Part shown: positions 1-7,883 of the stretch, piece by piece
Layout of the letters: the number at the start of each line of letters is the position of its first letter
How positions within the stretch are numbered: the stretch's first letter is position 1
NCBI GenBank assembly: GCA_028100865.1
Contig: JAOHJV010000005.1
Coordinates: forward strand, 1 to 28,030
Source of the DNA: Candidatus Pelagibacter sp.
GTDB lineage: Bacteria > Pseudomonadota > Alphaproteobacteria > Pelagibacterales > Pelagibacteraceae
DNA length: 28,030 bases
Direction of reading: 5' to 3'
Notes under the pieces: model-generated
The model's database searches: none
What the model was told of the DNA's origin: nothing
Seen by the model: the letters and a program-made list of their open reading frames with translations, nothing else
Program-made: the position numbers and the translations under genes

Positions 1-291
1 GGGTCCTGCAATACCCACATTATTAATTAGAGCATCAATTTTTTTAGTTTTCTTTTTTACTTTCTCAAAAAAATCTGAAACCTGATTTTCATTTGATGCA
101 TCACAAAGGTATGCAAATAATCTTTTATTTATTAATGGGTGCTTATTTAATTTATGAAGTGATTTATTATCTATATCACAAAGATAGACAGTAGCACCTC
201 TTGCAAGACATATTTTGACTGTTGCTAAACCAATTCCAGATGCACCGGCTGATATAATGATTTTTTTATTTTTTAATGATTGGTTAACCAT
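1..291 (-). CDS. Short-chain dehydrogenase/reductase, N-terminal part (3' end beyond window)
   Basis: Reading the minus strand from an ATG at 291 gives 97 uninterrupted codons to the window edge. The protein begins MVNQSLKNKK and has the Rossmann nucleotide-binding motif as AGASGIG near residues 15-21, an acidic residue after the second strand (LCDID) that would favour NAD(H) over NADP(H), the DAS segment after strand 3 and NNVG (usual form NNAG) near residues 91-94. The catalytic Ser-Tyr-Lys region lies outside the window. The gene starts three bases after the proV stop codon, so it is probably the last or a late gene of the proXWV operon and may oxidise or reduce a hydroxyl or keto group on the imported compound. 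The substrate cannot be told from this fragment. Confidence 0.85.
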   Translation of the reverse strand, partial: MVNQSLKNKKIIISAGASGIGLATVKICLARGATVYLCDIDNKSLHKLNKHPLINKRLFAYLCDASNENQVSDFFEKVKKKTKKIDALINNVGIAGP

Positions 292-294
292 TAA

Positions 295-1320
295 TTATGA
301 TTTTGTTAATGAAGACTGTAATTCTTTATTAGTTATATATCCTTTAGTGTTTCCACTTTTATCAACTACTTCACAATTAGCATTGGTACAAACTATTTGA
401 GGTAGAAATTCTTCTATAAACTGATCTTCATTAACTTTAATTAAATTCGATTTATCAATCCCATTTGTTTCATTTAATTTAGTCATGATAATTTTTGCTT
501 TAATAACTTTTGCTCTATTAACATCTTTAACAAAAGCTTTAACATAATCATCAGCAGGATTCATAATGATATCAACTGGTGTTCCAACCTGCACTAATTT
601 ACCTGCATTTAAAATTCCAATATGATCCCCCAATCTTAGCGACTCGTCTAAATCATGAGTAATGAATACGATTGTTTTTTTTAATTCTGATTGAAGATCA
701 ATTAATTGTTTTTGCATATCACTTCTAATAAGTGGATCTAATGCACTAAATGCTTCATCCATTAACATGATATCAGAATTTGTAGCTAATGCTCTTGCTA
801 GACCAACACGTTGTTGCATTCCTCCAGATAATTGATTAGGAAATTGGTTTTCAAATCCATTAAGACCTACAGCCTCAATTTTTTCCATTGCAATTTTATC
901 TCTTTCCTCTTCAGCTTTACCCTGCATCTCAAGACCATAACCAACATTTTGCATTACTGTTTTATGTGGAAATAAACCAAATCTTTGAAAGACCATACTC
1001 ATTTTATGTCTTCTAAAATCTATCAATTGATCTGGATTAAAACTCATAACATTCTCACCATCGATAAAAATTTCTCCAGCCGTTGGGTCAATTAATCTAT
1101 TTAAATGTCTTATCAGTGTTGATTTACCAGAACCTGATAAACCCATACAAACAAAAGTTTCTCCCTCTTCAATATTTAATGAAACATTATCTAAACCAAC
1201 AGTGTGTCCGGTTTGTTCAAGAACCTCATCTTTTGTTGATCCATTTTTTACCATATCCATTACAGAGTCTGGATTGGTACCAAAAATTTTATAAATATTA
1301 TTTATTTCAATTTTTGACAT
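295..1320 (-). CDS. proV: Glycine betaine/proline-type ABC transporter ATP-binding subunit
   Basis: ATPase that powers import of a quaternary amine osmolyte through the inner membrane. In its 341 residues one sees Walker A (GLSGSGKST, 60-68), Q-loop Gln112, signature LSGGMQQ (164-170), Walker B ending MDEA (187-190) and the H-loop in VFITHD. The stretch before Walker A that mentions TGHTVGLDNVSL is typical of ProV/OpuAA rather than of sugar or polyamine ATPases. After about residue 275 there is only one short CBS-like segment, where E. coli ProV (about 400 residues) has two CBS domains, so osmotic gating by a full CBS pair may be missing. The ATG overlaps the proW stop by one base (TAATG), indicating translational coupling. 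Substrate specificity lies in the binding protein, so proline, glycine betaine, choline, carnitine or butyrobetaine are all possible. Confidence 0.93.
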   Translation of the reverse strand: MSKIEINNIYKIFGTNPDSVMDMVKNGSTKDEVLEQTGHTVGLDNVSLNIEEGETFVCMGLSGSGKSTLIRHLNRLIDPTAGEIFIDGENVMSFNPDQLIDFRRHKMSMVFQRFGLFPHKTVMQNVGYGLEMQGKAEEERDKIAMEKIEAVGLNGFENQFPNQLSGGMQQRVGLARALATNSDIMLMDEAFSALDPLIRSDMQKQLIDLQSELKKTIVFITHDLDESLRLGDHIGILNAGKLVQVGTPVDIIMNPADDYVKAFVKDVNRAKVIKAKIIMTKLNETNGIDKSNLIKVNEDQFIEEFLPQIVCTNANCEVVDKSGNTKGYITNKELQSSLTKS

Positions 1321-2339
1321 TATTTTTTAACCTTTTTATCTGGAGCATTTCTTTCTTGAAGTGTTTCACCATAAGATTGCGTAATTCTATCTAAAACAAT
1401 TGCTAATAATACAATTGCAATCCCTGCTTCTGCAGCCCGACCAACATTTAATTGTTGAAGACCAAGGAGAACCTCGTCTCCCAAACCTCTTGTTCCAATC
1501 ATGGATGCAATAACAACCATTGATAAAGCCATCATAGTACATTGGTTAATTCCTTGCATAATATTTGGCAGTGCTAATGGAATTTGAACACCCCATAATT
1601 TCTGTTTTTTACTTGCACCAAAAGCATCTGCTGCCTCAGTTACCTCAGAGTCAACTAATCTAATTCCAAGATCTGTTAGCCTTACTAAAGGAGGAACAGC
1701 GTAAATAAAAGTTGCAATAATTGCAGGAACTGCACCTAAACCAAATAACATAATACCTGGAATTAAATACACAAAAGCGGGAATGGTCTGCATTAGATCA
1801 AGTATAGGAAGAATTTTTTCTCTTACTCTATTTGCTCTAGACATCCAGATTCCAATTGGAACACCTATTATAAGACATAAGAAAATACTGATTAACATTA
1901 TAGATGTTGTTTCAATTGCTTTGTCCCAGAATCTTGGATGCAAAAATCCTATAAAAAATGTACAGAAGCCAACAGCAACAGTTGTTTTAATCTTTTTCCC
2001 ACTAGCAAAATAGGCAAGTATTACAACACCTATAATTACTAAAGGCCAGGGGGCTTGAACTAAAAAATTTTTAAGCCCCATTAACATAGCAAGTAGAACA
2101 TTATTTATTGCTTCAAAAATAAAACCAAAGTTTTCATTTAAAGCTTTGAACCATTTGTTGATCCAGGGCATTAATGGTAAGTCTAACCACTTAGGCCAAT
2201 TACTTAGCCATGAAAAATCATTTAATAATTCGCCAACAGACTCTGGTTTTCTTTTAGACGAGCTGTAGCTAGTAACTAATAACCATACAAAAATACCTAA
2301 CAGACTTAAGTTAAATAAATTTTTTTTATCTTTAAACAT
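1320..2339 (-). CDS. proW: Glycine betaine/proline-type ABC transporter permease
   Basis: Membrane subunit of the ProXWV importer. The 339 residues show a hydrophobic N-terminal segment, a WLDLPLMPWINKW stretch before the core typical of ProW, several further membrane helices, and the cytoplasmic coupling loop around EAADAFGASKKQKLWGVQIP, the BPD (EAA-type) motif that docks on ProV. The MIGTRGLGDEVLLGLQQLNVGRA stretch near the C-terminus is a strong ProW/OpuAB family hallmark. It lies downstream of proX, separated by a hairpin, and overlaps proV by one base. No Shine-Dalgarno sequence precedes its ATG, unlike proX. Confidence 0.94.
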   Translation of the reverse strand: MFKDKKNLFNLSLLGIFVWLLVTSYSSSKRKPESVGELLNDFSWLSNWPKWLDLPLMPWINKWFKALNENFGFIFEAINNVLLAMLMGLKNFLVQAPWPLVIIGVVILAYFASGKKIKTTVAVGFCTFFIGFLHPRFWDKAIETTSIMLISIFLCLIIGVPIGIWMSRANRVREKILPILDLMQTIPAFVYLIPGIMLFGLGAVPAIIATFIYAVPPLVRLTDLGIRLVDSEVTEAADAFGASKKQKLWGVQIPLALPNIMQGINQCTMMALSMVVIASMIGTRGLGDEVLLGLQQLNVGRAAEAGIAIVLLAIVLDRITQSYGETLQERNAPDKKVKK

Positions 2340-2360
2340 ATATGATTATTATTATTTAAA

Positions 2361-2386
2361 GAAAGAGCCCAGTAAAGGGCTCTTTC
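2361..2386 (-). terminator. Intercistronic hairpin between proX and proW
   Basis: Perfect 10-bp stem, arms 2361-2370 (GAAAGAGCCC) and 2377-2386 (GGGCTCTTTC), with a 6-base loop. It begins 21 bases after the proX stop and ends 21 bases before the proW start. In the direction of transcription the stem is followed only by a short U-rich run (TTTAAAT), so it is more likely a partial terminator or a 3' end stabiliser for the proX message than a full stop. Matching hairpins follow the other two binding-protein genes here. Confidence 0.75.
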
Positions 2387-2407
2387 AAATTATTTTATCT
2401 TATCAGA

Positions 2408-3424
2408 TTACAAAGCAGCTGTAACTTTTGAAGCTACGTCTGCAGGTACCCAACTTTTCCACATTGCTTGAGTTTTTAAGAACTCTTTAGCAGTTAATTC
2501 CATATCACCATCAGACTCGTCTTCGTAGAAGGCTAACATTTTGTTAACTACTGCTGTAGGAATAGTATACTTTTCTAAGAAAGCTGTTTCTGCTGGATTA
2601 GCTTTTGCCCAATCAGTTAAAACAGACTTTGTTAAAGCCATATCTCTATATTCACATGCACAAGATTTAGTGTATGCATCTGGACCATCTGCTTTGATTT
2701 TTTCAACAACTGCAGACATATTATTCCAACAATCAGAATCAAACTTAGGTTCTGTTAATCTAACAAGATCAACTTTGCCCATTAAACCAGTAGGTGCCCA
2801 GTAGTAAGTAAAGATAGGTTTTTTCTTAGCAAACGCTCCAGCGATAGCAGCATCTAATGCGCCACCAGAACCTGGGTCAAAGTTTGTATAGAAAGCATCT
2901 AGACCATACTCTTTTTGTTTTACCAAGTTTACTGTGTAACAAGTCCAACCTGAAATACAGCTAGTCATTCTACCTTTAGAAGGATTTTCTGGATCTTTAA
3001 ATAGCGCAGCTATTTTAGGATCTTTCATATCCATTACTGACTTAAGATTGTATTTATCAGCTGTAGCTTTATCTACGTAGAAAGCTTGTTGAGAGTCTGG
3101 AGTGTTCACACCAATATTTTTGATCGTACCAGCTTTTTCGTGAGGCTCGTAGTTTGCAATAATATTGTCGTACCAAACTTCAGTGATTACATCTAACTGC
3201 TTATCGTAATGAGCAGCCATGATAGGAGTTGTACTTCCTTTAGTTACTGAAACTTCACATCCATACCCTTTTTCAAGAATAAAAGATGCAATAGCAGTAT
3301 GAATATTTGCACTACTCCAGTCAAAATCTCCCAGTCTAGCTTTGCAATCACCAGCGTTAGCACTAGTTGCTAATAATGACGATACAAAGAAAGCTGAAAG
3401 AACTAATTTTTTCAAAAACTTCAT
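2408..3424 (-). CDS. proX: Periplasmic substrate-binding protein, glycine betaine/choline/carnitine type (OpuAC family)
   Basis: Captures the substrate in the periplasm and delivers it to ProWV. The 338-residue protein opens with a signal peptide (MKFLKKLVLSAFF..., cleavage probably after ANA at 22-24). The mature part has the OpuAC-type GDFDWSSANIHTAIASFIL segment and VITEVWYDNI, with scattered tryptophans that could form the aromatic cage for a trimethylammonium group. Several cysteines occur in pairs (SCISGWTC, SCACEY), consistent with periplasmic disulfides. First gene of the operon, with a good Shine-Dalgarno site. The divergent butyrobetaine hydroxylase-like gene hints at butyrobetaine or carnitine as ligand, but glycine betaine or choline fit the family equally well. 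Confidence 0.92.
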   Translation of the reverse strand: MKFLKKLVLSAFFVSSLLATSANAGDCKARLGDFDWSSANIHTAIASFILEKGYGCEVSVTKGSTTPIMAAHYDKQLDVITEVWYDNIIANYEPHEKAGTIKNIGVNTPDSQQAFYVDKATADKYNLKSVMDMKDPKIAALFKDPENPSKGRMTSCISGWTCYTVNLVKQKEYGLDAFYTNFDPGSGGALDAAIAGAFAKKKPIFTYYWAPTGLMGKVDLVRLTEPKFDSDCWNNMSAVVEKIKADGPDAYTKSCACEYRDMALTKSVLTDWAKANPAETAFLEKYTIPTAVVNKMLAFYEDESDGDMELTAKEFLKTQAMWKSWVPADVASKVTAAL

Positions 3425-3431
3425 TAAATTA

Positions 3432-3438
3432 TCTCCTT
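3432..3438 (-). promoter_or_regulatory. Shine-Dalgarno site of proX
   Basis: On the minus strand AAGGAGA lies 7 bases before the proX ATG. It supports the start at 3424 and is one of the few canonical ribosome binding sites in the window, all of the clear ones being in front of binding-protein genes. Confidence 0.85.
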
Positions 3439-3507
3439 AGGTTAAGTTTTATTATTAAGATTTAATAATGAATGAGGATAAAACACAAGAGCTGAATCCC
3501 ATTTACA

Positions 3508-3556
3508 ACTATAAATTGAATTGAATTTTTAATCATAATATATAATGATTAATCAT
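3508..3556. promoter_or_regulatory. Divergent proX / dioxygenase control region with inverted repeat
   Basis: TTAATCAT (3529-3536) and ATGATTAA (3545-3552) form an 8-bp inverted repeat with an 8-base spacer. The right arm continues into the 12-bp palindrome ATGATTAATCAT (3545-3556), which runs into the dioxygenase ATG at 3555. A consensus -10 (TATAAT, 3541-3546) for the plus-strand gene lies inside the repeat; if used, its leader would be only a few bases. On the minus strand TATAGT (3513-3508) is a possible -10 for proX, and the position 17 bases upstream for its -35 falls on the left arm. A repressor bound here could control both directions. The repeats are read directly; promoter and operator roles are inferred. 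Confidence 0.5.
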
Positions 3557-4688
3557 GATCTCAATTTTAAAATTAGAGAAAAATTCCAATTATTTAAAAG
3601 TTGTTTGGGATGATGGCGAGGAAAGCAAGTTTAACTATTTATGGTTAAGAGATAATTGTCCATCTGCACACGATAAAGACTCTCGTCATAGAATGTTTAA
3701 TATTTTGAACATTTCTACAGATATTAGCCCAAAAACTTATAACGTTAATAATAATGGAAGCTTAGAAATTGAGTGGAGCGAAGGGGATCACAAAAGCTCA
3801 TATGATCCTTCATGGCTAAGAGAAAATTGTTACACGATAAAAAATAAAACTAAATATATTTCACCATACAAACTTTGGGATAATTCATTACAGAATAATT
3901 TAAAATCAATCAAAATAGATTATGATGAAATAATTAATTCAGAAGATGGATTAATTAAATGGTTGGAGCTTTTACATTATACCGGAATATCAATTGTTAA
4001 AAATGCACCAGTTAAAAAAAATTCTGCATTTAAAGTTTTAAATAGAATAAGTCATACACGAGAAACATTTTTTAAAACTCCATTTGAAGTAATAAACATT
4101 CCAAAACCAAATAATTCAGCTTACACAGCTCATGCCTTGAGAAATCATATGGATCTTCCTTGGTTTGAAAATCCTCCAGGATATCAATTTTTACATTGCT
4201 TAATTAATTCTGCAAAAGGTGGAGATTCTTCAGCAGTTGATGCTTTTGCTGTTGCAGACTACTTAAGAAAAAATGAAAAAGAAATATTTGATACTTTAGT
4301 TTCAGTTCCACTTAAATTTAAAGATAAAGATTATACTCAAGAGGCTCACAGAAGCTTTCATTCTCCCGCTATAACTCTAACCAAAGATGGAGATTATAAT
4401 GATATTAGATTTAGTGTTGCTACCATGGACACATTAGATTGTAATCCAGATATAATGGAAAAAGTTTATAAAGCTCACCATCGATTTGGAAATTTATTAC
4501 ATGATGAAAAATATCAAATTAATTTTAGGCTAGAACCAGGTGATATATTTTCTTTTAATAATAGAAGACTTTTGCATGGAAGAACTGAATTTGATCCAAA
4601 CTCAGGTCACAGACACTTACAGGGTTATTATATGGATCGAGATGAAATTATCGGAAGATTAAATTACTTAAAAAAAATTAAACTCTAG
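3555..4688 (+). CDS. Gamma-butyrobetaine hydroxylase-type Fe(II)/2-oxoglutarate dioxygenase
   Basis: Likely hydroxylates a trimethylammonium acid (gamma-butyrobetaine to L-carnitine, or a relative), consuming 2-oxoglutarate and O2 in the cytoplasm. Two domains are visible in 377 residues. Residues 1-95 form the DUF971-like N-terminal domain (WLRDNC at 30-35). From about 110 comes the TauD/TfdA double-stranded helix core with iron ligands His198 and Asp200 (NHMDLPW), distal His341 (LLHGRTEF), and Arg353 (HRHLQGYY) for 2-oxoglutarate. In the N-terminal domain Cys35 and His79 match zinc ligands of the human enzyme, but the other two cysteines correspond to Ser37 and Asp40. The nearest plausible start is the ATG at 3555; no Shine-Dalgarno site is seen. 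Trimethyllysine hydroxylase-like activity or another substrate cannot be excluded. Confidence 0.85.
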   Translation: MISILKLEKNSNYLKVVWDDGEESKFNYLWLRDNCPSAHDKDSRHRMFNILNISTDISPKTYNVNNNGSLEIEWSEGDHKSSYDPSWLRENCYTIKNKTKYISPYKLWDNSLQNNLKSIKIDYDEIINSEDGLIKWLELLHYTGISIVKNAPVKKNSAFKVLNRISHTRETFFKTPFEVINIPKPNNSAYTAHALRNHMDLPWFENPPGYQFLHCLINSAKGGDSSAVDAFAVADYLRKNEKEIFDTLVSVPLKFKDKDYTQEAHRSFHSPAITLTKDGDYNDIRFSVATMDTLDCNPDIMEKVYKAHHRFGNLLHDEKYQINFRLEPGDIFSFNNRRLLHGRTEFDPNSGHRHLQGYYMDRDEIIGRLNYLKKIKL

Positions 4689-4718
4689 GTAGAAATTATT
4701 TTTACTTTATCACCTGTC

Positions 4719-4738
4719 AATTAATAAAAAGATTAATT
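4719..4738 (+). terminator. Weak AT-only hairpin after the dioxygenase gene
   Basis: AATTAAT (4719-4725) and ATTAATT (4732-4738) pair around a 6-base loop and are followed by a T-rich stretch. The stem has no G:C pair, so it is at best a weak terminator ahead of the ugp operon. Confidence 0.25.
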
Positions 4739-4811
4739 TATTTGTAACAATTCATAAATATTTTTTATATGTTTTTGTTTATAAATTTAAATTCAACTAA
4801 ATTTAATCAAC

Positions 4812-4816
4812 GGAGG
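4812..4816 (+). promoter_or_regulatory. Shine-Dalgarno site that fixes the ugpB start
   Basis: GGAGG sits 6 bases before the ATG at 4823, the codon where a normal signal peptide (MKKILGIL...) begins. The open frame reaches back to an ATG at 4769, but that would add 18 residues (FLFINLNSTKF...) in front of the signal peptide and has no ribosome binding site. Confidence 0.9.
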
Positions 4817-4822
4817 AAAATA

Positions 4823-6130
4823 ATGAAAAAGATACTTGGTATTTTAACAATATTATTTACATTTTCTTTTACATCTAACAGTTATTCAAAGACTGAAATT
4901 CACTGGTGGTATGGAAACAGTGGTTTTCTTGGTGATGTAATTATAGAAATTGCAAATAGATTTAATGCTTCACAAAACGATTACACTGTAATTCCAACAG
5001 GTAAAGGAAGTTACGAAGATAATATGGCTGCAACAATTGCGGCTTTTAGAGCGGGAGATCAACCACATTATTCACAAGTTTATGATGCTGGAGCTGCAAT
5101 TATGGTAGCACAAGTAAAAAATGGTGTTGTGATTGGTTTTGAAGAGATGGCAGAAAAATATGGAATTAAAGTAAATGCTGACAATTATATTGCAGGGATT
5201 AAAAATTTCTATGCTGACTCTGATGGAAAAATGATTGGTGTACCTTTCAATAGTTCAACATGCTTGATGTATGCAAACATGGATATATTGAAAAAAGTAG
5301 GAATTGAAACAGTTCCAAAAACTTATGAAGAGTTTGAAGCTATGGCTCAAAAAATCAAAGATGCAGGATATATTCCTTTGGTTCAGAGTCACTTCCCTTG
5401 GATTTGGACTGAAAATTTCTTTTCAAGACATAACTTGTTAATGACTGATGGAAACAATGGTTATGATGCTGTTCCTACTAAAACTTTATTTTCTGAAACT
5501 GATGCATTCGCTATGCATTGGAATAAAGTTAAAGAATGGTATGAAAAAGGTTATTACGGTTACAAAGGTAGAGCATGGGGAGATAATCAGGCTCCTTTTA
5601 TAGCTGGTGAAGCTGCTTTTTGGTTTGGTTCAGCTGCATCATTCGGTGGAATGAAAGGTGTTGTGCCTAACTTTACAGTAAATCATATCCCTTATTGGGA
5701 CTCGGTTACTAAAGGTAAAGAGTACCCTACATTTATTGGTGGTGCTGCTAACTGGATCTTAAATGGTCATACAGAAGAAGAATACAAAGGACTTGCCAAA
5801 TTTATAGATTTTATGGGTTCTCCTGAAATGGATCTTTATTATCATAATATGACTGGTTATTCTGCAGTGACTAAAGGTGGAATAGAGTTAGCTGAAACTA
5901 TTAATTTTTATAGAGCTTCTCCATACCATAAAGCTGTTGGCGAACAACTAAGTTTGGAAGGTTCGACTATTCCTGGTGGATATAGAGCGGGTAACTGGCC
6001 ACAAATTCGTGAAGTGATTTATGAAAATGTTGAGCCAATGTTAAACGGCAAAATATCTATTGAAAAAGGACTTAAGAATATGGATAAGGGCGCAGCTAAA
6101 TTGTTAAAACAATTTGCTAAAACTCTTTAA
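4823..6130 (+). CDS. ugpB: sn-Glycerol-3-phosphate / glycerophosphodiester binding protein
   Basis: Periplasmic ligand-binding component of the Ugp importer, 435 residues from the ATG at 4823, close to E. coli UgpB. A signal peptide covers about residues 1-22 (cleavage near SYS/KTE). Conserved UgpB stretches follow: WWYGNSGFLGDVI at the mature start, PTGKGSYEDNMAATIAAFRAG, QVYDAGAAIMVA, VPFNSSTCLMYANMD, and near the end GGYRAGNWPQIREV, which matches the glycerophosphate-contacting region of UgpB. It heads the ugpBAEECQ cluster, has a strong Shine-Dalgarno site, and is separated from ugpA by a terminator-like hairpin. Other family-1 sugar-binding proteins are less similar. Assignment is strong; G3P versus glycerophosphocholine preference cannot be read. 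Confidence 0.95.
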   Translation: MKKILGILTILFTFSFTSNSYSKTEIHWWYGNSGFLGDVIIEIANRFNASQNDYTVIPTGKGSYEDNMAATIAAFRAGDQPHYSQVYDAGAAIMVAQVKNGVVIGFEEMAEKYGIKVNADNYIAGIKNFYADSDGKMIGVPFNSSTCLMYANMDILKKVGIETVPKTYEEFEAMAQKIKDAGYIPLVQSHFPWIWTENFFSRHNLLMTDGNNGYDAVPTKTLFSETDAFAMHWNKVKEWYEKGYYGYKGRAWGDNQAPFIAGEAAFWFGSAASFGGMKGVVPNFTVNHIPYWDSVTKGKEYPTFIGGAANWILNGHTEEEYKGLAKFIDFMGSPEMDLYYHNMTGYSAVTKGGIELAETINFYRASPYHKAVGEQLSLEGSTIPGGYRAGNWPQIREVIYENVEPMLNGKISIEKGLKNMDKGAAKLLKQFAKTL

Positions 6131-6141
6131 ATAAAAGTATT

Positions 6142-6177
6142 AATGAGGAGGGTATTAAATTATCCTCCTCATTTTTT
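6142..6177 (+). terminator. Terminator-like hairpin between ugpB and ugpA
   Basis: Perfect 10-bp stem, AATGAGGAGG (6142-6151) with CCTCCTCATT (6164-6173). Three further pairs, one of them G:U, could extend it into the loop. The 3' arm ends in a run of six T (6172-6177). It starts 11 bases after the ugpB stop and ends 7 bases before the ugpA ATG. It has the form of an intrinsic terminator and probably stops part of the transcription after ugpB, so that binding protein exceeds permease. Confidence 0.85.
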
Positions 6178-6183
6178 ATATGT

Positions 6184-7062
6184 ATGAAAAAAGTTCAATT
6201 TAAATCTAGTTATTCACAATATTTTTTTTTAGCACCACAGCTAGGAATTTTATTAATCTTTTTATATTGGCCAATAATACAAACTTTTAAAGATGCATTT
6301 ACTATTCAGGATGCGTTTGGAATAAGTACTCAGTTTGCAGGTATTGATAATTTTTTATTTATTTTTGATGATCCGGCCTATTTCACAGCTTTTAAATTTA
6401 CAATAATTTATAGCTTCATCATTACACTTGTAACAGGAGCTATTGGATTGTTGCTTGCTGTTCAGGCTAATAAAGTAATTCATGGTAAAAGTGCTTACAA
6501 AACTCTTTTAATTTGGCCTTATGCAATTGCGCCAGCTGTAGTGGGGGTTATGGCAAATTATTTTTTTAGTGAAAGATTTGGACTTCTTTATCATTTGTTC
6601 AATGATCTGTGGGGTTTTAACTGGTATGAAAGTGTCTATGATGCTTATATTTACGTAATTGTAGCTGGTTCTTGGAAACAAATCAGTGCTAATTTTATTT
6701 TTTTCTTAGCTGGCTTACAAGCCATTCAAGTATCTGTAATTGAGGCGTCTATGATTGATTGCAAAAGTAGTTTTAGAAGGTTTTGGACAATTACCTTTCC
6801 ATTACTTATGCCTACTACATTTTTTTTAATAATAATTAATATTACTTATGCTTTTTTTGATACATTTGGAATTATTGATACCACAACAATTGGAGCCCCA
6901 TCTGGGGAAACCAGAACTCTAGTTTATAAAGCATACATGGATGGATTTAGAGGACTAGATTTAGGAAGTGCTGGTGCTCAATCAATAATGATGATGTTAA
7001 TTGTTTTATTTATTACGATTTTTCAATTTAGATACATTGAGGGAAAGATACATTACAATTAA
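6184..7062 (+). CDS. ugpA: Glycerol-3-phosphate ABC transporter permease UgpA
   Basis: First membrane subunit of the Ugp importer, 292 residues with about six transmembrane helices beginning at residue 13 (YFFLAPQLGILLIFLYWP). The permease family features GIDNFLFIFDDPAYFTAFKFTIIYS and LLIWPYAIAPAVVG are present, and the coupling loop that docks on UgpC is visible as EASMIDCKSSFRRFWTITFPLL. The PSGETRTLVYKAYMDGF stretch is typical of UgpA. The ATG lies just after the hairpin that follows ugpB, without a Shine-Dalgarno site. Its stop overlaps the next start by one base (TAATG). Confidence 0.95.
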   Translation: MKKVQFKSSYSQYFFLAPQLGILLIFLYWPIIQTFKDAFTIQDAFGISTQFAGIDNFLFIFDDPAYFTAFKFTIIYSFIITLVTGAIGLLLAVQANKVIHGKSAYKTLLIWPYAIAPAVVGVMANYFFSERFGLLYHLFNDLWGFNWYESVYDAYIYVIVAGSWKQISANFIFFLAGLQAIQVSVIEASMIDCKSSFRRFWTITFPLLMPTTFFLIIINITYAFFDTFGIIDTTTIGAPSGETRTLVYKAYMDGFRGLDLGSAGAQSIMMMLIVLFITIFQFRYIEGKIHYN

Positions 7063-7883
7063 TGACTAGATTATTCACATCAAACTTATCACATCTAATT
7101 TTATTCGTCGGAATATCAATTATGGTAATTCCTGTATGGATGATTTTTGCTAGTTCAACCCACACAAGTTCATTTATTAATACACACGGACTTCAGTTTT
7201 TTTTAGGCGATAGTTTTCAAGAAAATTACTTAAGGGTTTTGTTGTATAAAGGAGGTTTCTTTAAAGAAATAACTGCTTTAAAAATGTTTCTTAATAGCTT
7301 TATAATGGCGACAGGAGTAGCCTTGTTATCAGTCGTTACCTCTCTCATGGCCGCATACGCTTTAGTCTATTATAGAACTAAATATGCAACATTTTTATTC
7401 TGGTTAATTTTTATTACTATTTTGGTCCCTCTAGAGTTAAGAATTTTTCCCACTTATTCAGTTATGGCTAAACTTAATCTGGTAAATTCTTATTTTGGAT
7501 TAATTGTTCCTATTTCAGCTTCAGCTATAGCAACTTTATTTTTTAGACAATTTTATAGAACAGTTCCAGATGAATTGCTTGAATCAGCAAAATTAGATGG
7601 TGCAAGTACTTGGAGATTTTTTATTGATTTTTTAATTCCATTATCAAGAACAATGATTGTTGCAATGTTTATTTTTATGTTTGTCTTTGGTTATAATCAA
7701 TATCTATGGCCACTATTAGTTACATCTTCAGAACAGTATTGGACAGTAGTTATGGGATTAAAAATGATGTCGGGATCAATCGTACATCGTTTTGCTTTTG
7801 TAATTATGTCTATGGTTCCACCAATTTTAATTATAATTATTTTACAAAAACATTTTATTAAGGGAGTATTTCAAGATAAATGA
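7062..7883 (+). CDS. ugpE: Glycerol-3-phosphate ABC transporter permease UgpE, copy 1
   Basis: Second membrane subunit, 273 residues with about six helices. It carries the coupling motif in PDELLESAKLDGASTWRFF and the VPLELRIFPTY stretch of UgpE. It overlaps ugpA by one base and the following copy by four (ATGA). Against the next gene it aligns end to end with clearly more than half of residues identical by eye, the main length difference being about ten residues missing near GLKMMSGSIVHRFAF. The copies are diverged enough to be an old duplication, and neither shows damage. Confidence 0.93.
   Translation: MTRLFTSNLSHLILFVGISIMVIPVWMIFASSTHTSSFINTHGLQFFLGDSFQENYLRVLLYKGGFFKEITALKMFLNSFIMATGVALLSVVTSLMAAYALVYYRTKYATFLFWLIFITILVPLELRIFPTYSVMAKLNLVNSYFGLIVPISASAIATLFFRQFYRTVPDELLESAKLDGASTWRFFIDFLIPLSRTMIVAMFIFMFVFGYNQYLWPLLVTSSEQYWTVVMGLKMMSGSIVHRFAFVIMSMVPPILIIIILQKHFIKGVFQDK

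Noticed and set aside
1083..1394. Open frame opposite proV and proW
   Set aside because: It lies antisense to two confidently assigned genes, resembles no family I know, and is of the kind expected by chance in AT-rich sequence. The same applies to the other short frames inside genes.
4769..4822. Upstream in-frame ATG extending ugpB by 18 residues
   Set aside because: The ATG at 4823 has a GGAGG site 6 bases upstream and begins a normal signal peptide; the extension would bury it and has no ribosome binding site.
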